DNA from: Rathayibacter iranicus NCPPB 2253 = VKM Ac-1602
GTDB lineage: Bacteria > Actinomycetota > Actinomycetes > Actinomycetales > Microbacteriaceae
DNA length: 64,000 nucleotides
Direction of reading: 5' to 3'
NCBI RefSeq assembly: GCF_003149025.1
Contig: NZ_QGDV01000002.1
Location: 248,001 to 312,000, forward strand
Shown here: positions 36,801 through 46,416 of the stretch, one piece after another
Numbering within the stretch: position 1 is the first letter of the stretch
Layout of the letters: the number at the start of each line of letters is the position of its first letter
Notes under the pieces: model-generated
What the model saw: only the letters and a program-made list of their open reading frames with translations
What the model was told of the DNA's origin: nothing
Databases searched by the model: none
Translations under genes and position numbers: made by a program

Positions 36801-37250
36801 ACGGTCGTCGTGCAGCCTCCCTTGCTGCCGATGCTCTCCCCGCAGGAGCGCGTCGTCTTCGACTTCTGGGCCACCGGAATCTCACCCGACGACCATCCGC
36901 TGCGGCATCTCCGCAAGAACCTCAAGCACCGCGGAGCCCGCTCGACGGCCGACCTCCCCAAAACCCCCTCGGGCACGCGGATCGAGGTCGGCGGAGTCGT
37001 CATCCATCGTCAACGTCCCTCCACAGCCGGCGGAGTGACCTTTCTTAACCTCGAAGACGAGCACGGGATCCTCAACGTGATCTGTTCCGTCGGAGTATGG
37101 AACCGCTACCGCCGCGTAGCTCGCGAGGCACCCGCCCTGCTCGTCAGGGGGATCCTCGAGCGCTCCGACGAGGGGGTAACGAATCTCCTCGCCGACCGGT
37201 TCGAGACCCTGGCGGTCGGCGCCCGCACCACGTCCCGCAACTTCCGATGA
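33837..37250 (+). CDS. dnaE2: Error-prone DNA polymerase III alpha subunit DnaE2
   Basis: A 1137-residue C-family polymerase (ImuC) for error-prone lesion bypass. PHP domain from AELHAHSHFSFLDG (61-74). Catalytic triad region PDIDVDFD (451-458), with GRGSAANSAVCYVLGIT before it. Then SIGVFQVESRAQMGTLPRLQPR, ANFGFAESHAISFALLVYASAW, a helix-hairpin-helix with GIGTALAERIV (~910) and an OB fold (EVGGVVIHRQRPSTAGGVTF, ~1050). It lacks the tau-binding tail of DnaE1, typical for DnaE2. GAAGGA precedes ATG 33837. Residues ~855-880 (EGAPAPRRAGAPSGKDE) form a disordered insert. Confidence 0.96.
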   Translation: MGWNNPPIPWSEFERRLSSGRRTDGTIVRGDGGDSPAWSHKRPAYLPGDDVRPPAHKVPYAELHAHSHFSFLDGASRPEQLVEEAIRLGIDTLALTDHDGLYGIVRMAEAAQGQGVRTAFGAELSLGLSAPQNGVADPQGSHLLVLARREEGYHRLARAITSAQLAGAEKGKPSYDLDELARAADGHWIVLTGCRKGSVRQALAASGEAAAQREVRELVRLFGPANVLVELYDHGDPLASRHNDLLAGIAERLRLCVVATGNVHYARPEERPLQTALAAVRARRSLDEMNGWLPAAGGAHLRSGAEMAERFARYPGSVENTVRVADEIAFELGRVRPRLPRQEVPDGHTSMSWLRELVREAVPAKYPHANSDVFARLDKELAVIEEKDFPGYFLIVHDIVHYAKRKGILCQGRGSAANSAVCYVLGITAVDSIFYDLPFERFLSSIRNEEPDIDVDFDSERREEVIQYVYRKYGRLNAAQVANVITYRPKFAVRDMAKALGYSAGQQDGWSQQVERWGSITESTDHDIPEDVVALTTRVLGTPRHLGIHSGGMVLTDRPVGEVCPIEPARMENRTVLQWDKDDCAWMGLVKFDLLGLGMLAALQYTFDLVTEHIGEKWDLSTIPREEKGVYDQLCRADSIGVFQVESRAQMGTLPRLQPRRFYDLVIEVALIRPGPIQGGAVHPYIRRKLGEEPVVYQHPLLVTPLKRTLGVPLFQEQLMQVAVAVGDCNAEDADLLRRAMGSKRGTEKIETLRERLYQGMERNGITGEVADDIYLKIQAFANFGFAESHAISFALLVYASAWLRLHYPAAFTAALLRAQPMGFYAPHTLVADARRHGVDVASPDVNRSLAHPSLEAQEGAPAPRRAGAPSGKDECLSADQPPTGLFDRLEHFHTDDHRRDSGFVIRLGLAGVKGIGTALAERIVTERERGGPYASMADLSRRVGTNATQLEALGAAGAFDSLGLERRQALWEAGTAAGDREEFLASSTVVVQPPLLPMLSPQERVVFDFWATGISPDDHPLRHLRKNLKHRGARSTADLPKTPSGTRIEVGGVVIHRQRPSTAGGVTFLNLEDEHGILNVICSVGVWNRYRRVAREAPALLVRGILERSDEGVTNLLADRFETLAVGARTTSRNFR

Positions 37251-37291
37251 TCCACCAACGGCCCCAGCCGCTGCCACGAGAAAGCGACACC

Positions 37292-37732
37292 ATGATGACC
37301 GTCAACCACGCCGACCCGTCCCCGCACCTCGACGCACCACTCCTCCACGACCGCGAGCTGCGCGAACGCGTCTCGTCACTGATCGGCCCGGCCTACCGCC
37401 GAGCGCTTTGGCCGATCTTCCTCGATCGAGCCGGAGTGCAATTGCCGATCCTCTACCCGGTCGACGGAGTTCCCGTGCATCCCGACGCGGAGAAGACCGA
37501 ACGGATCGTCGCGACACTCGCGAAGGCCGTCGCCCATCAGGAGGTGGGATCACTCGTCTTCGCGTTGGAGCGACCGGGGCGGGCATTCCTCAGCGAGAAC
37601 GACCGAATCCTTGCTCGGCACCTCGCCGCAGCCTGCCACCGACGCGCGATTCCGCTGCGAGCCCTGCTCCTCGTGCACAACGAGGGCGTCCGCGTCATCA
37701 CCGCGACGGAGTACGCCGCGGTCACGATATGA
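37292..37732 (+). CDS. Unknown protein, fourth gene of the mutasome operon
   Basis: 146 residues from ATG 37292 (GAGAAAG upstream); an ATG overlapping the dnaE2 stop (37247) is the alternative. Not recognised. After a polar N-terminus: LRERVSSLIGPAYRRALWPIF, LDRAGVQLPILYPVDGVP, then ERIVATLAKAVAHQEVGSLVF, LERPGRAFLSENDRILARHL and AIPLRALLLVHNEGVRVI, a mixed alpha/beta fold. The pattern S-x-N-D-x followed by helix and IPLRALLLVHNEG loosely recalls the JAB fold of RadC, but zinc-ligand histidines are not evident. It shares the SOS-controlled operon and ends four bases before the convergent treZ stop. Association with the mutasome is inferred from position. Confidence 0.75.
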   Translation: MMTVNHADPSPHLDAPLLHDRELRERVSSLIGPAYRRALWPIFLDRAGVQLPILYPVDGVPVHPDAEKTERIVATLAKAVAHQEVGSLVFALERPGRAFLSENDRILARHLAAACHRRAIPLRALLLVHNEGVRVITATEYAAVTI

Positions 37733-37736
37733 GCAC

Positions 37737-39536
37737 TCAGGCGGGGGCGCCCAGGGTCACCAGCAGCGAGGAGGCTCCGAGGGCGACCTCGAGGGCGCCG
37801 GGCTCGACCGCGTACTCGCCCACGCCGAGAAGCGACTCCGCCACCTCCGGCAGCGGAACCCGAGCAGCCGAGTCACCGACGTTGATCGCGATAGTGACAC
37901 GTCCACGACTGAGAGTCAGCCAGTGTGCCTGCTCGTCGAGTTCGACATGCACCGAGCCGAACCGCGGATCGGTGAGTTCCGGGAAACGACGACGCAGCGC
38001 CGCCAGCTCGCGATACACAGCCAGAATGCGCGCGTGGCGCCCCTCCTGCACCTCAGACCAGTTGAGCCGAGAGCGCGCAAAGGTCTCGGGATCCTGCGGA
38101 TCAGGCACGACCTCCGGGTCCCACCCCATCTTGGCGAATTCCTCGATGCGGCCCTTCGCGGTGGCCTCGCCGAGGTCCTTCTCTGGGTGCGAGGTGAAAA
38201 ACTGCCACGGCGTCGACGCAGCCCATTCCTCACCCATGAAAAGCATCGGGGTGAACGGGCCGAGCAAGGTGAGAGCAGCCGCGATCGCGAGACGACCTTC
38301 GTCAAGGGTCGCTGTCAGTCGGTCGCCAATCGCACGATTGCCAATCTGGTCATGGTTCTGGCTGCAGACGACGAGACGCCAGGTGGGCATCCGCTCGATG
38401 TCGACAGGACGGCCGTGATGACGGCCGCGGAATGTCGAGAGGGTCCCGTCGTGAAAGAAGCCCTTCGTCAACACCTTCCTGAGAGCACCGAGGGGTGCGA
38501 AATCTTCGTAGTAGCCCGTCGTCTCGCCGGTCAACGCAACATGAATCGCGTGGTGGAAGTCATCGCTCCACTGGGCGTCGAGCCCGTAACCACCCGCCTC
38601 GCGCGGCGTGATGAGCGTCGGATTGTTGAGGTCCGACTCCGCGATCAGCGTGAGGGGGCGCCCGACATGCGCCGAGAGCACGGCCACCTCCGAGGCCATT
38701 TCCTCCAGCACGTGCACAGCGCGCTCATCCGAGAGGGCGTGCACCGCGTCGAGGCGCAGGGCGTCGACGTGATAGTCGCGCAACCACATCAGCGCGTTGT
38801 CGATGATGTAGCCGCGGACGACGTCCGAGCCCTCACCGTCCAGGTTGATCGAGCTGCCCCAGGTATTGGCCTTCTCGTTCTTCAGGTAGGGACCGAACTC
38901 GGGCAAGTAGTTGCCGCTCGGCCCGAGATGGTTGTAAACGACGTCCTGCACCACACCGAGACCCGCACGATGAGCGGCGTCGACGAACCGCTGATACGCC
39001 TCCGGTCCTCCGTACGGCTCGTGCACCGCATACCAGAGGACGCCGTCGTAGCCCCAGTTGTGCGTGCCATTGACAGCGTTCACCGGAAGGATCTCAACGA
39101 AGTCGACCCCGATCGACCGCAGGTGCTCGAACTTGCCGGCCGCGGCGTCGAGGGTGCCCTCCGGGGTGAACGTGCCGACGTGGAGCTCGTAGATCACCGC
39201 ACCCGCCAGCTCCCGGCCCGTCCACGACTGGTCCTCCCACTCATGGGCCGCAGGATCGAACGTGCGCGAGAGTTCGTGCACGCCCTTCGGCTGACGTCGC
39301 GACCGTGGATCGGGGAACGGTCCTCTCCCGTCGATCCGGTAGCCGTAGTCGACGTCGCCCGACTCGGGCGCCGACGACGGAGCACGCCACCAACCCTCGT
39401 CCCCGAAACGGGTCATCGCGACGGAAGAGTCGGCGCCCAGCACGAGTTCGACGGTCGAGGCGTCGGGAGCCCAGACATCAAAGCGAGCCGCTCCAGACCA
39501 AGGAAGGGCGTAGCGGTAGGAAGTCGTGCGGGTCAC
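37737..39536 (-). CDS. treZ: Malto-oligosyltrehalose trehalohydrolase TreZ
   Basis: Releases trehalose from the end of maltooligosyl-trehalose; last step of the TreX-TreY-TreZ route. 599 residues: N-terminal beta-sandwich ([16 protein letters not shown]), GH13 barrel starting at [41 protein letters not shown], the nucleophile in [10 protein letters not shown] (~residue 262), the acid in [10 protein letters not shown] (~298), and [14 protein letters not shown] as motif IV. The C-terminal sheet ends in [12 protein letters not shown] start. It follows treY after 51 bases on the same strand. Confidence 0.95.
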   Translation of the reverse strand: MTRTTSYRYALPWSGAARFDVWAPDASTVELVLGADSSVAMTRFGDEGWWRAPSSAPESGDVDYGYRIDGRGPFPDPRSRRQPKGVHELSRTFDPAAHEWEDQSWTGRELAGAVIYELHVGTFTPEGTLDAAAGKFEHLRSIGVDFVEILPVNAVNGTHNWGYDGVLWYAVHEPYGGPEAYQRFVDAAHRAGLGVVQDVVYNHLGPSGNYLPEFGPYLKNEKANTWGSSINLDGEGSDVVRGYIIDNALMWLRDYHVDALRLDAVHALSDERAVHVLEEMASEVAVLSAHVGRPLTLIAESDLNNPTLITPREAGGYGLDAQWSDDFHHAIHVALTGETTGYYEDFAPLGALRKVLTKGFFHDGTLSTFRGRHHGRPVDIERMPTWRLVVCSQNHDQIGNRAIGDRLTATLDEGRLAIAAALTLLGPFTPMLFMGEEWAASTPWQFFTSHPEKDLGEATAKGRIEEFAKMGWDPEVVPDPQDPETFARSRLNWSEVQEGRHARILAVYRELAALRRRFPELTDPRFGSVHVELDEQAHWLTLSRGRVTIAINVGDSAARVPLPEVAESLLGVGEYAVEPGALEVALGASSLLVTLGAPA

Positions 39537-39587
39537 GGCGATCTCCAGAAGGGGTCAGGATGGGCGACGGAAAGGCGAGTCGGTCGG

Positions 39588-41900
39588 TCAGACGATCGGC
39601 GCGAGCAGCGCCACCGGGTAGTCGGCGAGCAGCTCGGCCACCGGCGTCACTCCACCCGCAAAGGTGCGACCGGTAAGGACGTCCTCGACAGGGTGACCGG
39701 GGAGCACGATAACAGTCTCGTCCCAGCCCCCGCGTGCGGCGAGCCCCGTGGGCAGACGAGTCGCTACGGTGAGCGCTCCACCGCGATCGAACGCGACCGC
39801 GTGCTCGGCCGCGGGACCGATCGCCGGCACTCCCGCGTAGCGGGTGAACAGCTCTGGGCGGTCGCGGCGCAAGCGCAGGGCTCGGGAGGTGACGAGCAGC
39901 TTTGCTGCACCCTCGGCGTCAATTGCCGGCTTCCAGCCTCCGTCGATCCGCTCGAGCAGCGTGCGACGTCGGCCAAAATCGACCTCGCGGCGATTGTCCG
40001 GATCCACGAGGGACGTCTCCCAGAGCTCGCTGCCCTGGTACACGTCAGGAATGCCGGGTGCCGTGATCTGCACGAGCTTCGCCGCGAGCCCGTTCGACCA
40101 ACCAGCAGCAGAGACGCGCGAGACGGTCTCTTCCACCAGTCGGCGCACGGCAGGATGGTCGAAGGCGGCATCGATCGCCGCGTGCATCCGCTCCTCGAAC
40201 GCCTCGTCCGGAGCCGTCCAGTGCGTCGAGTCGTCGGCCTCGCGCGACGCCTTCTCGGCGTAAGCATGCAGACGCTCGCGACTCGCGGGCCATGTGCCGA
40301 CGACAGCTTCCCAGAGCAGGTGCTCGATGGCACCGTCGCCAAAACCCACAAGGCCGTGCAACTCGCGCAGTGTCGTCGCCCAGGCCCCCGGGTCCTCGGC
40401 CAAAGCAGTGATCCGGGCCCGGGTGTCTTCGCCACGCTTGGTGTCGTGGGTCGAGAGCGTCGTGAGAGACGCCGGGAACGACGCTTGCCGCACGCCCTGA
40501 CGGCGATGGAACTCGACGAGATCGATCGCGAACTCGTCCGGGTCGGCTCCGACTTCGTTCAACGACGTGAGACGGCTGAAACGGTAAAACGCCGTATCCT
40601 CAACGCCCTTTGCCATGACCATGCCGGACGTTTGCTGGAAGCGCATCGACACAGGAGTGCCAGTCTCGCTCAGCGCAGCGGCTACCTCGTCGAGGGTCGC
40701 CGCAATCTCGGGACGTCGGTGAATTGCGTCGATCCTGGCGTGCTCAAGATGCTCCGCGCCATAGGGCAGGTAGCTGCGGTACACGGGGTAGGTGGCCAAA
40801 AGCTCGGCCACAGCGTCGTCGGCACCACTGATGCCGGGCAGCAAACGGGCGAGTCGAAGTACCTCGGAGCGGAGGATGCCATCGGCGATGCCGCGCTTGG
40901 TGCCGTGAATCAGGTCGGCCCACGCGACGGGCGAGCCTCCGCCGCTCATCTCTGCGTCGAGTCCCTCAAACACGGGCCGCGCATCGGGATCGACCAGAAT
41001 GCGATCGATGTCGGCGAGGGCGTCGTAACCCGTGGTGCCCACCGTCGCCCAGTGCGGCGGGAGTTCCTCGTCGCCCTCAAGGATCTTCTCGACCCAGACC
41101 GGTGCGCCACCAATGGCGCGGGCAAGATCGTCGAGATAGCCGCCCGGGTCAGCCAGACCATCCGGGTGGTCGACCCGGAGGCCGTCTGCGAGCCCCTCGG
41201 TAAACCAGCGGACGATCTCACGATGCGATGCATCGAACACCTCGGGGCGCTCGACCGTGAGTGCGGCAAGGGTGTTCACTGCGAAGAAACGGCGGTAGTT
41301 CAGCTCGGCGTCGGCACGGCGCCAGTTGACGAGTTCGTAGCTCTGCCGTGCGTGCACGGCGCGTCCCGAGTCTCCCGGTCCAGCCGTCCCCGGCGCGATC
41401 GGCAGGCGGTTCGTGTAGTAATGCAGCTCGTCACCCACGATCGTGAGCGCATCGAGTTCGCTGTCACTGTCACCGTCGCTCGCCCCGTCGCCGAGGATCG
41501 GGACGCGCAGCCTGCCTCCACCCGCCTCCCAATCGACGTCAAACGCAGAGGCGTAGCGCGAGGCGCGCCCATTTTTCAGCAGATCCCACCACCACGAGTT
41601 CTCACTCGGCGTTGCGACACCCATGTGGTTCGGCACGATGTCGATCAGCACTCCCAGGCCCTCGGCCCGCGCCGTCCGGGAGGCGTGTGCAAGGCCCACC
41701 GCTCCACCGCGCTCAGGATCGACCTGGGAGTGGTCAACCACGTCGTAACCGTGGTCCGAGCCCGGCTCCGCCCGCAACAGCGGCGACAAGTACAGCCAAT
41801 CGGCGCCGAGGGCCCGCACGTAGTCGGCGACGCGCGCCGCCTCATCAAGACCGAACCCGGACCGGATCTGCAGGCGGTAAGTGGAGGCGGGCAGACGCAC
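39588..41900 (-). CDS. treY: Malto-oligosyltrehalose synthase TreY
   Basis: Isomerises the reducing-end alpha-1,4 bond of a maltodextrin to the alpha-1,1 bond of trehalose. 770 residues, normal size. N-terminus [37 protein letters not shown] is the family opening; [11 protein letters not shown] is GH13 motif [14 protein letters not shown] holds the nucleophile; [14 protein letters not shown] holds the acid; GVPAIG and [17 protein letters not shown] follow. GTG start at 41900, one base after the glgX stop, so tightly coupled. A Ser/Asp insert ([15 protein letters not shown]) near residue 145 is unusual but in a loop. Confidence 0.96.
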   Translation of the reverse strand: MRLPASTYRLQIRSGFGLDEAARVADYVRALGADWLYLSPLLRAEPGSDHGYDVVDHSQVDPERGGAVGLAHASRTARAEGLGVLIDIVPNHMGVATPSENSWWWDLLKNGRASRYASAFDVDWEAGGGRLRVPILGDGASDGDSDSELDALTIVGDELHYYTNRLPIAPGTAGPGDSGRAVHARQSYELVNWRRADAELNYRRFFAVNTLAALTVERPEVFDASHREIVRWFTEGLADGLRVDHPDGLADPGGYLDDLARAIGGAPVWVEKILEGDEELPPHWATVGTTGYDALADIDRILVDPDARPVFEGLDAEMSGGGSPVAWADLIHGTKRGIADGILRSEVLRLARLLPGISGADDAVAELLATYPVYRSYLPYGAEHLEHARIDAIHRRPEIAATLDEVAAALSETGTPVSMRFQQTSGMVMAKGVEDTAFYRFSRLTSLNEVGADPDEFAIDLVEFHRRQGVRQASFPASLTTLSTHDTKRGEDTRARITALAEDPGAWATTLRELHGLVGFGDGAIEHLLWEAVVGTWPASRERLHAYAEKASREADDSTHWTAPDEAFEERMHAAIDAAFDHPAVRRLVEETVSRVSAAGWSNGLAAKLVQITAPGIPDVYQGSELWETSLVDPDNRREVDFGRRRTLLERIDGGWKPAIDAEGAAKLLVTSRALRLRRDRPELFTRYAGVPAIGPAAEHAVAFDRGGALTVATRLPTGLAARGGWDETVIVLPGHPVEDVLTGRTFAGGVTPVAELLADYPVALLAPIV

Positions 41901-41901
41901 G

Positions 41902-44313
41902 TCAGACTCCTGTCGAAGCGGCGGTCGCGGAGTCGGTGGACTCGGCGTGGGGGCTGGTATGGCCGGTCGAGGTCACGATCGGGATTGCCGAGGTCGCCGC
42001 GAGCGAGGCGAGCGAGGCGGCCACCGAGTGGTCGACCTCAGGTTCGGGGGCGCTGTGCTCCTGCAAAATGACCAGCGACTTCGCCTGGACGGTGAGCATC
42101 GCCCCGGCCGGGCGCGGGATCGAATCCGCCTCCGCACCGGCCGTATCAACAAGAACGCTCCACTGAAGCGCATATTCGTCGCTCGGAATCGCGAACTCCA
42201 CGTCTACATCATCAGCGTTGAAATAGAGCAAGAAGCTGTCGTCGGTCACCGGACGGCCGCGCTCGTCGCGCTCACGGATCCCGTTTCCGTTCAAGTACAT
42301 CCCCACCGAGCGGCCAAGACCAGAATCCCAGTCGGACGGCGTCATCTCGGTTCCGGCCGGTGTGAACCACACGATGTCCGGCAGCGGCTCGCCGGTCCCC
42401 CGCAGAACGGGACGGCCGTCGAAGAAACGCATCCGACGGAAGGTCGGGTGCTCGGCACGGAGGCGAATAAGCGCCGCCGTGAACTCAAGCAGAGGGCGGT
42501 CAGCATGAGTCCAATCGATCCAGGTCAACTCACTGTCCTGAGCGTAGGTGTTGTTGTTACCGTCCTGCGTACGGCCCAGCTCATCGCCGTGCAGGATCAT
42601 CGGCACGCCCTGCGAGATCAGCATCGTCGCGAGGAAATTCCGCTGCTGCCGCGCCCGCAATGCGAGCACGTGCGGGTCATCCGTTGGCCCCTCGGCGCCG
42701 TGGTTCCACGACCGATTGTGCGACTCACCGTCGTTGCCGTTCTCGCCGTTCGCGTCGTTGTGCTTCTCGTTATACGAGACCAGGTCGCGCAACGTGAAGC
42801 CGTCGTGGGCCGTGACGAAATTGATGGACGCGACGGGATAGCGGCCCGAACGGGCGTAGAGGTCGGCCGAGCCGGTCAGCCGGGAGGCGAATTCGCCAAG
42901 AGTCGACGGCTCGCCACGCCAGAAGTCGCGCACCGTGTCGCGGTACTTTCCGTTCCACTCTGTCCACTGCGGCGGAAAGTTGCCGACTTGATAGCCGCCG
43001 GGACCGACATCCCACGGCTCGGCGATCAGCTTCACCTGCGAGACCACCGGATCCTGCTGCACCAGCTCGAAGAAGGTCGACAGCCGGTCGACGTCGTAGA
43101 ACTCCCGTGCGAGCGCCGAGGCGAGATCGAAGCGGAAGCCATCGACACGCATTTCCGTCACCCAGTACCGCAGCGAGTCCATGATCAGCTGGAGCGAATG
43201 CGGGTGGCGGACGTTCAAGGTGTTGCCCGTGCCCGTGTAGTCCATGTAGTAGCGCCTGTCATCGTCGACCAGGCGGTAATAGGCCTCGTTATCGATGCCG
43301 CGGAAGGACAGGGTCGGACCGAGGTGGTTGCCCTCGGCCGTGTGGTTGTAGACCACGTCGAGAATGACCTCGATCCCAGCGGCGTGAAGGGCCTTCACCA
43401 TGCTCTTGAACTCCTGTACCTGCTGGCCCTGGCCGGCCGTCGAGGCGTAGGTGTTCTGCGGAGCGAAGAAGCCGATGGTGTTATAGCCCCAGTAGTTCGA
43501 CAGGCCCTTTTCCATCAGCGTCGAGTCATTCACGAACTGGTGCACCGGCATGAGTTCGATCGCTGTCACGCCGAGGTGCTTGAGATGATCGATAACCGCG
43601 GGATGGGCGACGCCCGCGTATGTGCCTCGCAGATCCTCCGGGACCTCGGGATGGCTCCGGGTCAGCCCCTTCACGTGAGCTTCATAAATCACCGTGCTGT
43701 CGTACGACGTGCGCGGTCGGCGGTCTCCCGCCCAATCGAAGAATGGATTAATGACGACGCCCATCATCATGTGAGCAGCGGAGTCCTCGTCATTCCGGGA
43801 GTCCGGGTCGCCAAAGGTGTACGAGAAGAGAGACTGGTCCCAATCGATCTCGCCCGCCACAGCCTTTGCGTAAGGGTCCAGCAGCAGCTTGTTGGGGTTG
43901 CAGCGGTGGCCCGCCGCGGGGTCGTACGGACCGTGGATCCGAAAGCCGTAGCGCTGGCCGGGCTGCACCTGCGGGAGGTAGCAGTGCCAGACGTACGCAT
44001 CCGATTCGAGAACCTCGACCCGCGTTTCGACGCCGTCGTCGTCGAACAGGCAGAGTTCGACGCGCTCAGCGATCTCGCTGAACAGGGCGAAGTTCGTGCC
44101 GCTTCCATCGAACGTCGCGCCAAGCGGGTAGGCGGTTCCGGGCCAGGTCTCCACGAGACTCCTCAGGGGATCATGCTCGGGCAATCCAGGAGAGGCCGAT
44201 GTGCGGTCTGCGGACGCCCGACGTCGGGGGTGGTGGTCCGGCACTTCCGCATCGGACCGACTGCCCACTGTAGCGAGCGACTGTCGTGCGTTCTCCTGCT
44301 GGTCAGCGTTCAT
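41902..44313 (-). CDS. glgX: Glycogen debranching enzyme GlgX/TreX
   Basis: Isoamylase-type enzyme cutting alpha-1,6 branches so that linear chains feed TreY. 803 residues. Start ATG 44313 has the strong site GGAGGAGG upstream. Residues 1-45 are a polar extension ([15 protein letters not shown]) before the family start [21 protein letters not shown]. Motif I is [10 protein letters not shown]; nucleophile in [14 protein letters not shown]; acid in [13 protein letters not shown]; motif IV in [18 protein letters not shown]. The C-terminus has an extra hydrophobic, Thr/Ala/Ser-rich tail ([14 protein letters not shown]). It is first of the treX-treY-treZ operon. Confidence 0.95.
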   Translation of the reverse strand: MNADQQENARQSLATVGSRSDAEVPDHHPRRRASADRTSASPGLPEHDPLRSLVETWPGTAYPLGATFDGSGTNFALFSEIAERVELCLFDDDGVETRVEVLESDAYVWHCYLPQVQPGQRYGFRIHGPYDPAAGHRCNPNKLLLDPYAKAVAGEIDWDQSLFSYTFGDPDSRNDEDSAAHMMMGVVINPFFDWAGDRRPRTSYDSTVIYEAHVKGLTRSHPEVPEDLRGTYAGVAHPAVIDHLKHLGVTAIELMPVHQFVNDSTLMEKGLSNYWGYNTIGFFAPQNTYASTAGQGQQVQEFKSMVKALHAAGIEVILDVVYNHTAEGNHLGPTLSFRGIDNEAYYRLVDDDRRYYMDYTGTGNTLNVRHPHSLQLIMDSLRYWVTEMRVDGFRFDLASALAREFYDVDRLSTFFELVQQDPVVSQVKLIAEPWDVGPGGYQVGNFPPQWTEWNGKYRDTVRDFWRGEPSTLGEFASRLTGSADLYARSGRYPVASINFVTAHDGFTLRDLVSYNEKHNDANGENGNDGESHNRSWNHGAEGPTDDPHVLALRARQQRNFLATMLISQGVPMILHGDELGRTQDGNNNTYAQDSELTWIDWTHADRPLLEFTAALIRLRAEHPTFRRMRFFDGRPVLRGTGEPLPDIVWFTPAGTEMTPSDWDSGLGRSVGMYLNGNGIRERDERGRPVTDDSFLLYFNADDVDVEFAIPSDEYALQWSVLVDTAGAEADSIPRPAGAMLTVQAKSLVILQEHSAPEPEVDHSVAASLASLAATSAIPIVTSTGHTSPHAESTDSATAASTGV

Positions 44314-44484
44314 CGCACGTTCCTCCTCCGGCGGTCTCGACCGCAGGCCAGAGCAGCGGTCCGGCACATCCTGCACGCGCAAGAGCGAAGAAGACGTTCC
44401 AGGAGGCCACGATCGAACAGTACGGGCGGGCTGACGCCCCCTGGGAGGGCTGGCGCCGCGCCCGGTGCATCGGCTACACCGACG

Positions 44485-46287
44485 TTAGTGAGAGCCGAGC
44501 CTGCGACGCACGAGGTCGATCCGAGCCTGCAGCTGCGTGACGCTGGCCTGCGCGACCGCCGGACCGCCGCAGAGCCGTCGCAGCTCGGTGTGAACCTGAC
44601 CGTGCGACTCTCCGGTGCCGCGGGCCCACAGCCCGACCAGCGAGTTCAACAGGCTCCGCTGCTCTTTGAGGGTGCGGTAGAGCGGCGCCGGGATCTCGCT
44701 CGCCGTCTCCGCTGGGGCCGCCGCACCCGTGCGAGCACCGGCCCGCTTCGCCTGACGTTGCTGCCGGTTCTGCAGAAGTTCGCGCACTTGGTCGGGCTCG
44801 AGCAGGCCCGGCAGACCGATGAAGTCGAGCTCCTCCTCGCTCTCGACCTCGACCTCCATCCCGAACTCGGCGCCCTCGTAGACGACGCGGTCGAAGGTCG
44901 CAGCAGAGCCGAGCGATTCGAATTGTCCTTCCTCGAGCAGGTTGGACGAGGCCTTCTCGCTACGCTCGGCGTCAGCCATCAGGTCGGCCTCGGGGTATTC
45001 CTCATCCTCCGACGAGCGGCGATCGAGCGCGTGGTCGCGCTGCACCTCCATCGACCCGGCCAATGCGAGCAGGCCGGGCACGTTCGGGAGGAACACCGAG
45101 GCGGTCTCGCCGCGCCGCCGGGCGCGCACGAAGCGGCCGATTGCCTGCGCGAAAAACAGCGGAGTCGAGGCCGACGTGGCATAGACCCCGACCGCCAGCC
45201 GCGGCACATCGACACCTTCCGACACCATTCGCACCGCGACCATCCAGCGCCCGGTCTCCTTCGCGAACTCGTCGATGCGGTCGCTCGCCTCCTTTTCGTC
45301 CGACAGGACGACGGTGACCGATTCGCCGCTGATCTCGCGGAGCATCGCGGCATAAGCCCGGGCGGAGTAGTGGTCCGTCGCGATGACGAGGCCACCCGCG
45401 TCGGGAACGGCGCGCCGTACCTCCGTCAGCCGCGTGTTGGCGGCACGCAGCACCGAGGGGATCCACTCGCCCTTCGGGTCAAGCGCGGTTCGCCACGCCT
45501 GCGAGGTGATGTCCTTCGTGTTGCCCTCGCCGAGCCGCGCCTCCATTTCATCGCCGGCCTTCGATTTCCAGCGCATCTGGCCGGCGTACACCATGAAGAG
45601 CACGGGGCGCACGACGCCGTCGGCGAGCGCACGGCCGTAGCCGTACGCGTAGTCGGTCAAAGAGGTGCGGATGCCCTCGTCGTCGGGCAGGTAGCTGACG
45701 AACGGGATGGGTGCCGTGTCCGAGCGGAACGGCGTCCCGGTGAGCGAGAGCCGACGCACGGCGGGCTCGAACGCCTCGCGGACCGCTTCCCCCCAGCTGA
45801 GGGCGTCGCCCGCGTGGTGCACCTCGTCGAGGATTACGAGGGTGCGACCCGAGAGGGTGAGTTCGCGGTGCAGCTCAGCGCGAACCGCCACCTGCGCATA
45901 GGTGACGGCGACACCGTGGTAGTGCCGGGCATGCCGGCCCATGCGGTTCGTAAACGTGGGGTCGAGGCGGATCCCGACACGATGCGCGGCCTCTGCCCAC
46001 TGGCGCTTAAGGTGCTCTGTCGGGGCAACGACCGTGATGCGGTCAACCGTACGGTTGTGCAGCAGTTCCGCGGCCAGGCGCAGAGCGAAGGTGGTCTTGC
46101 CCGCCCCGGGGGTCGCTGCGGCGAGGAAGTCGCGCGGCTCGTTCTGGAAGTAGGCCTCGAGCGCCTCGGCCTGCCACGCCCGGAGCTTGTGGGCGGTACC
46201 CCACGGGGCCCGCCCCGGGAACGACGGGGACAGATGCTCGGCGGCGGAGGTGCCGACCTGATGACCGAAGCTCGTGGGACTGCTCAC
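44485..46287 (-). CDS. DEAD/DEAH-box helicase
   Basis: A 600-residue SF2 helicase of the XPB/RadD-like (DEXH restriction-repair) type. ATPGAGKT at residues 58-65, TEHLKRQW as motif Ia, DEVHH at 154-158, LTGTPFRSD as motif III, and FAQAIGRFVRARRRGE as motif VI. The C-terminal third has an acidic segment (EVEVESEEELDFIGLPGLLEPDQV) and an RNA/DNA-binding-like helical end. I start at GTG 46287 because TAGATT ends eight bases upstream and no ribosome site is visible, i.e. near-leaderless. The -10 is preceded by a PafBC-type element, suggesting a DNA-repair role. Confidence 0.88.
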   Translation of the reverse strand: MSSPTSFGHQVGTSAAEHLSPSFPGRAPWGTAHKLRAWQAEALEAYFQNEPRDFLAAATPGAGKTTFALRLAAELLHNRTVDRITVVAPTEHLKRQWAEAAHRVGIRLDPTFTNRMGRHARHYHGVAVTYAQVAVRAELHRELTLSGRTLVILDEVHHAGDALSWGEAVREAFEPAVRRLSLTGTPFRSDTAPIPFVSYLPDDEGIRTSLTDYAYGYGRALADGVVRPVLFMVYAGQMRWKSKAGDEMEARLGEGNTKDITSQAWRTALDPKGEWIPSVLRAANTRLTEVRRAVPDAGGLVIATDHYSARAYAAMLREISGESVTVVLSDEKEASDRIDEFAKETGRWMVAVRMVSEGVDVPRLAVGVYATSASTPLFFAQAIGRFVRARRRGETASVFLPNVPGLLALAGSMEVQRDHALDRRSSEDEEYPEADLMADAERSEKASSNLLEEGQFESLGSAATFDRVVYEGAEFGMEVEVESEEELDFIGLPGLLEPDQVRELLQNRQQRQAKRAGARTGAAAPAETASEIPAPLYRTLKEQRSLLNSLVGLWARGTGESHGQVHTELRRLCGGPAVAQASVTQLQARIDLVRRRLGSH

Positions 46288-46295
46288 GTGGATCG

Positions 46296-46318
46296 AATCT
46301 AGCCGACCCCTCCGACAG
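46296..46318 (-). promoter_or_regulatory. PafBC-type promoter of the helicase gene
   Basis: On the minus strand CTGTCGGAG (46318-46310), eight bases, then TAGATT (46301-46296). Compared with TTGTCRGTG-N8-TAnnnT, 7 of 9 positions match, the spacing is exact and the -10 is full. Transcription would start next to the GTG at 46287. Confidence 0.5.
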
Positions 46319-46416
46319 CGGACGGTCCTCCACAGCACCTCGCGACGGGGCACGGCGTGTCGCCCCGAACCGCGCCTCCCGCGGCACTACCGGTGGCGTC
46401 GGAGCACAATGGAGGG

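Noticed and set aside
37611-42071. Open frame of 1486 codons antisense to treZ and treY
   Set aside because: It lies opposite two clearly identified genes; its product is Arg/Val/His-rich without any recognisable domain. Very GC-rich codon third positions keep antisense frames open.
41881-46302. Open frame of 1473 codons antisense to glgX and the helicase
   Set aside because: Same reason: complete overlap with two identified genes and no domain in the translation.
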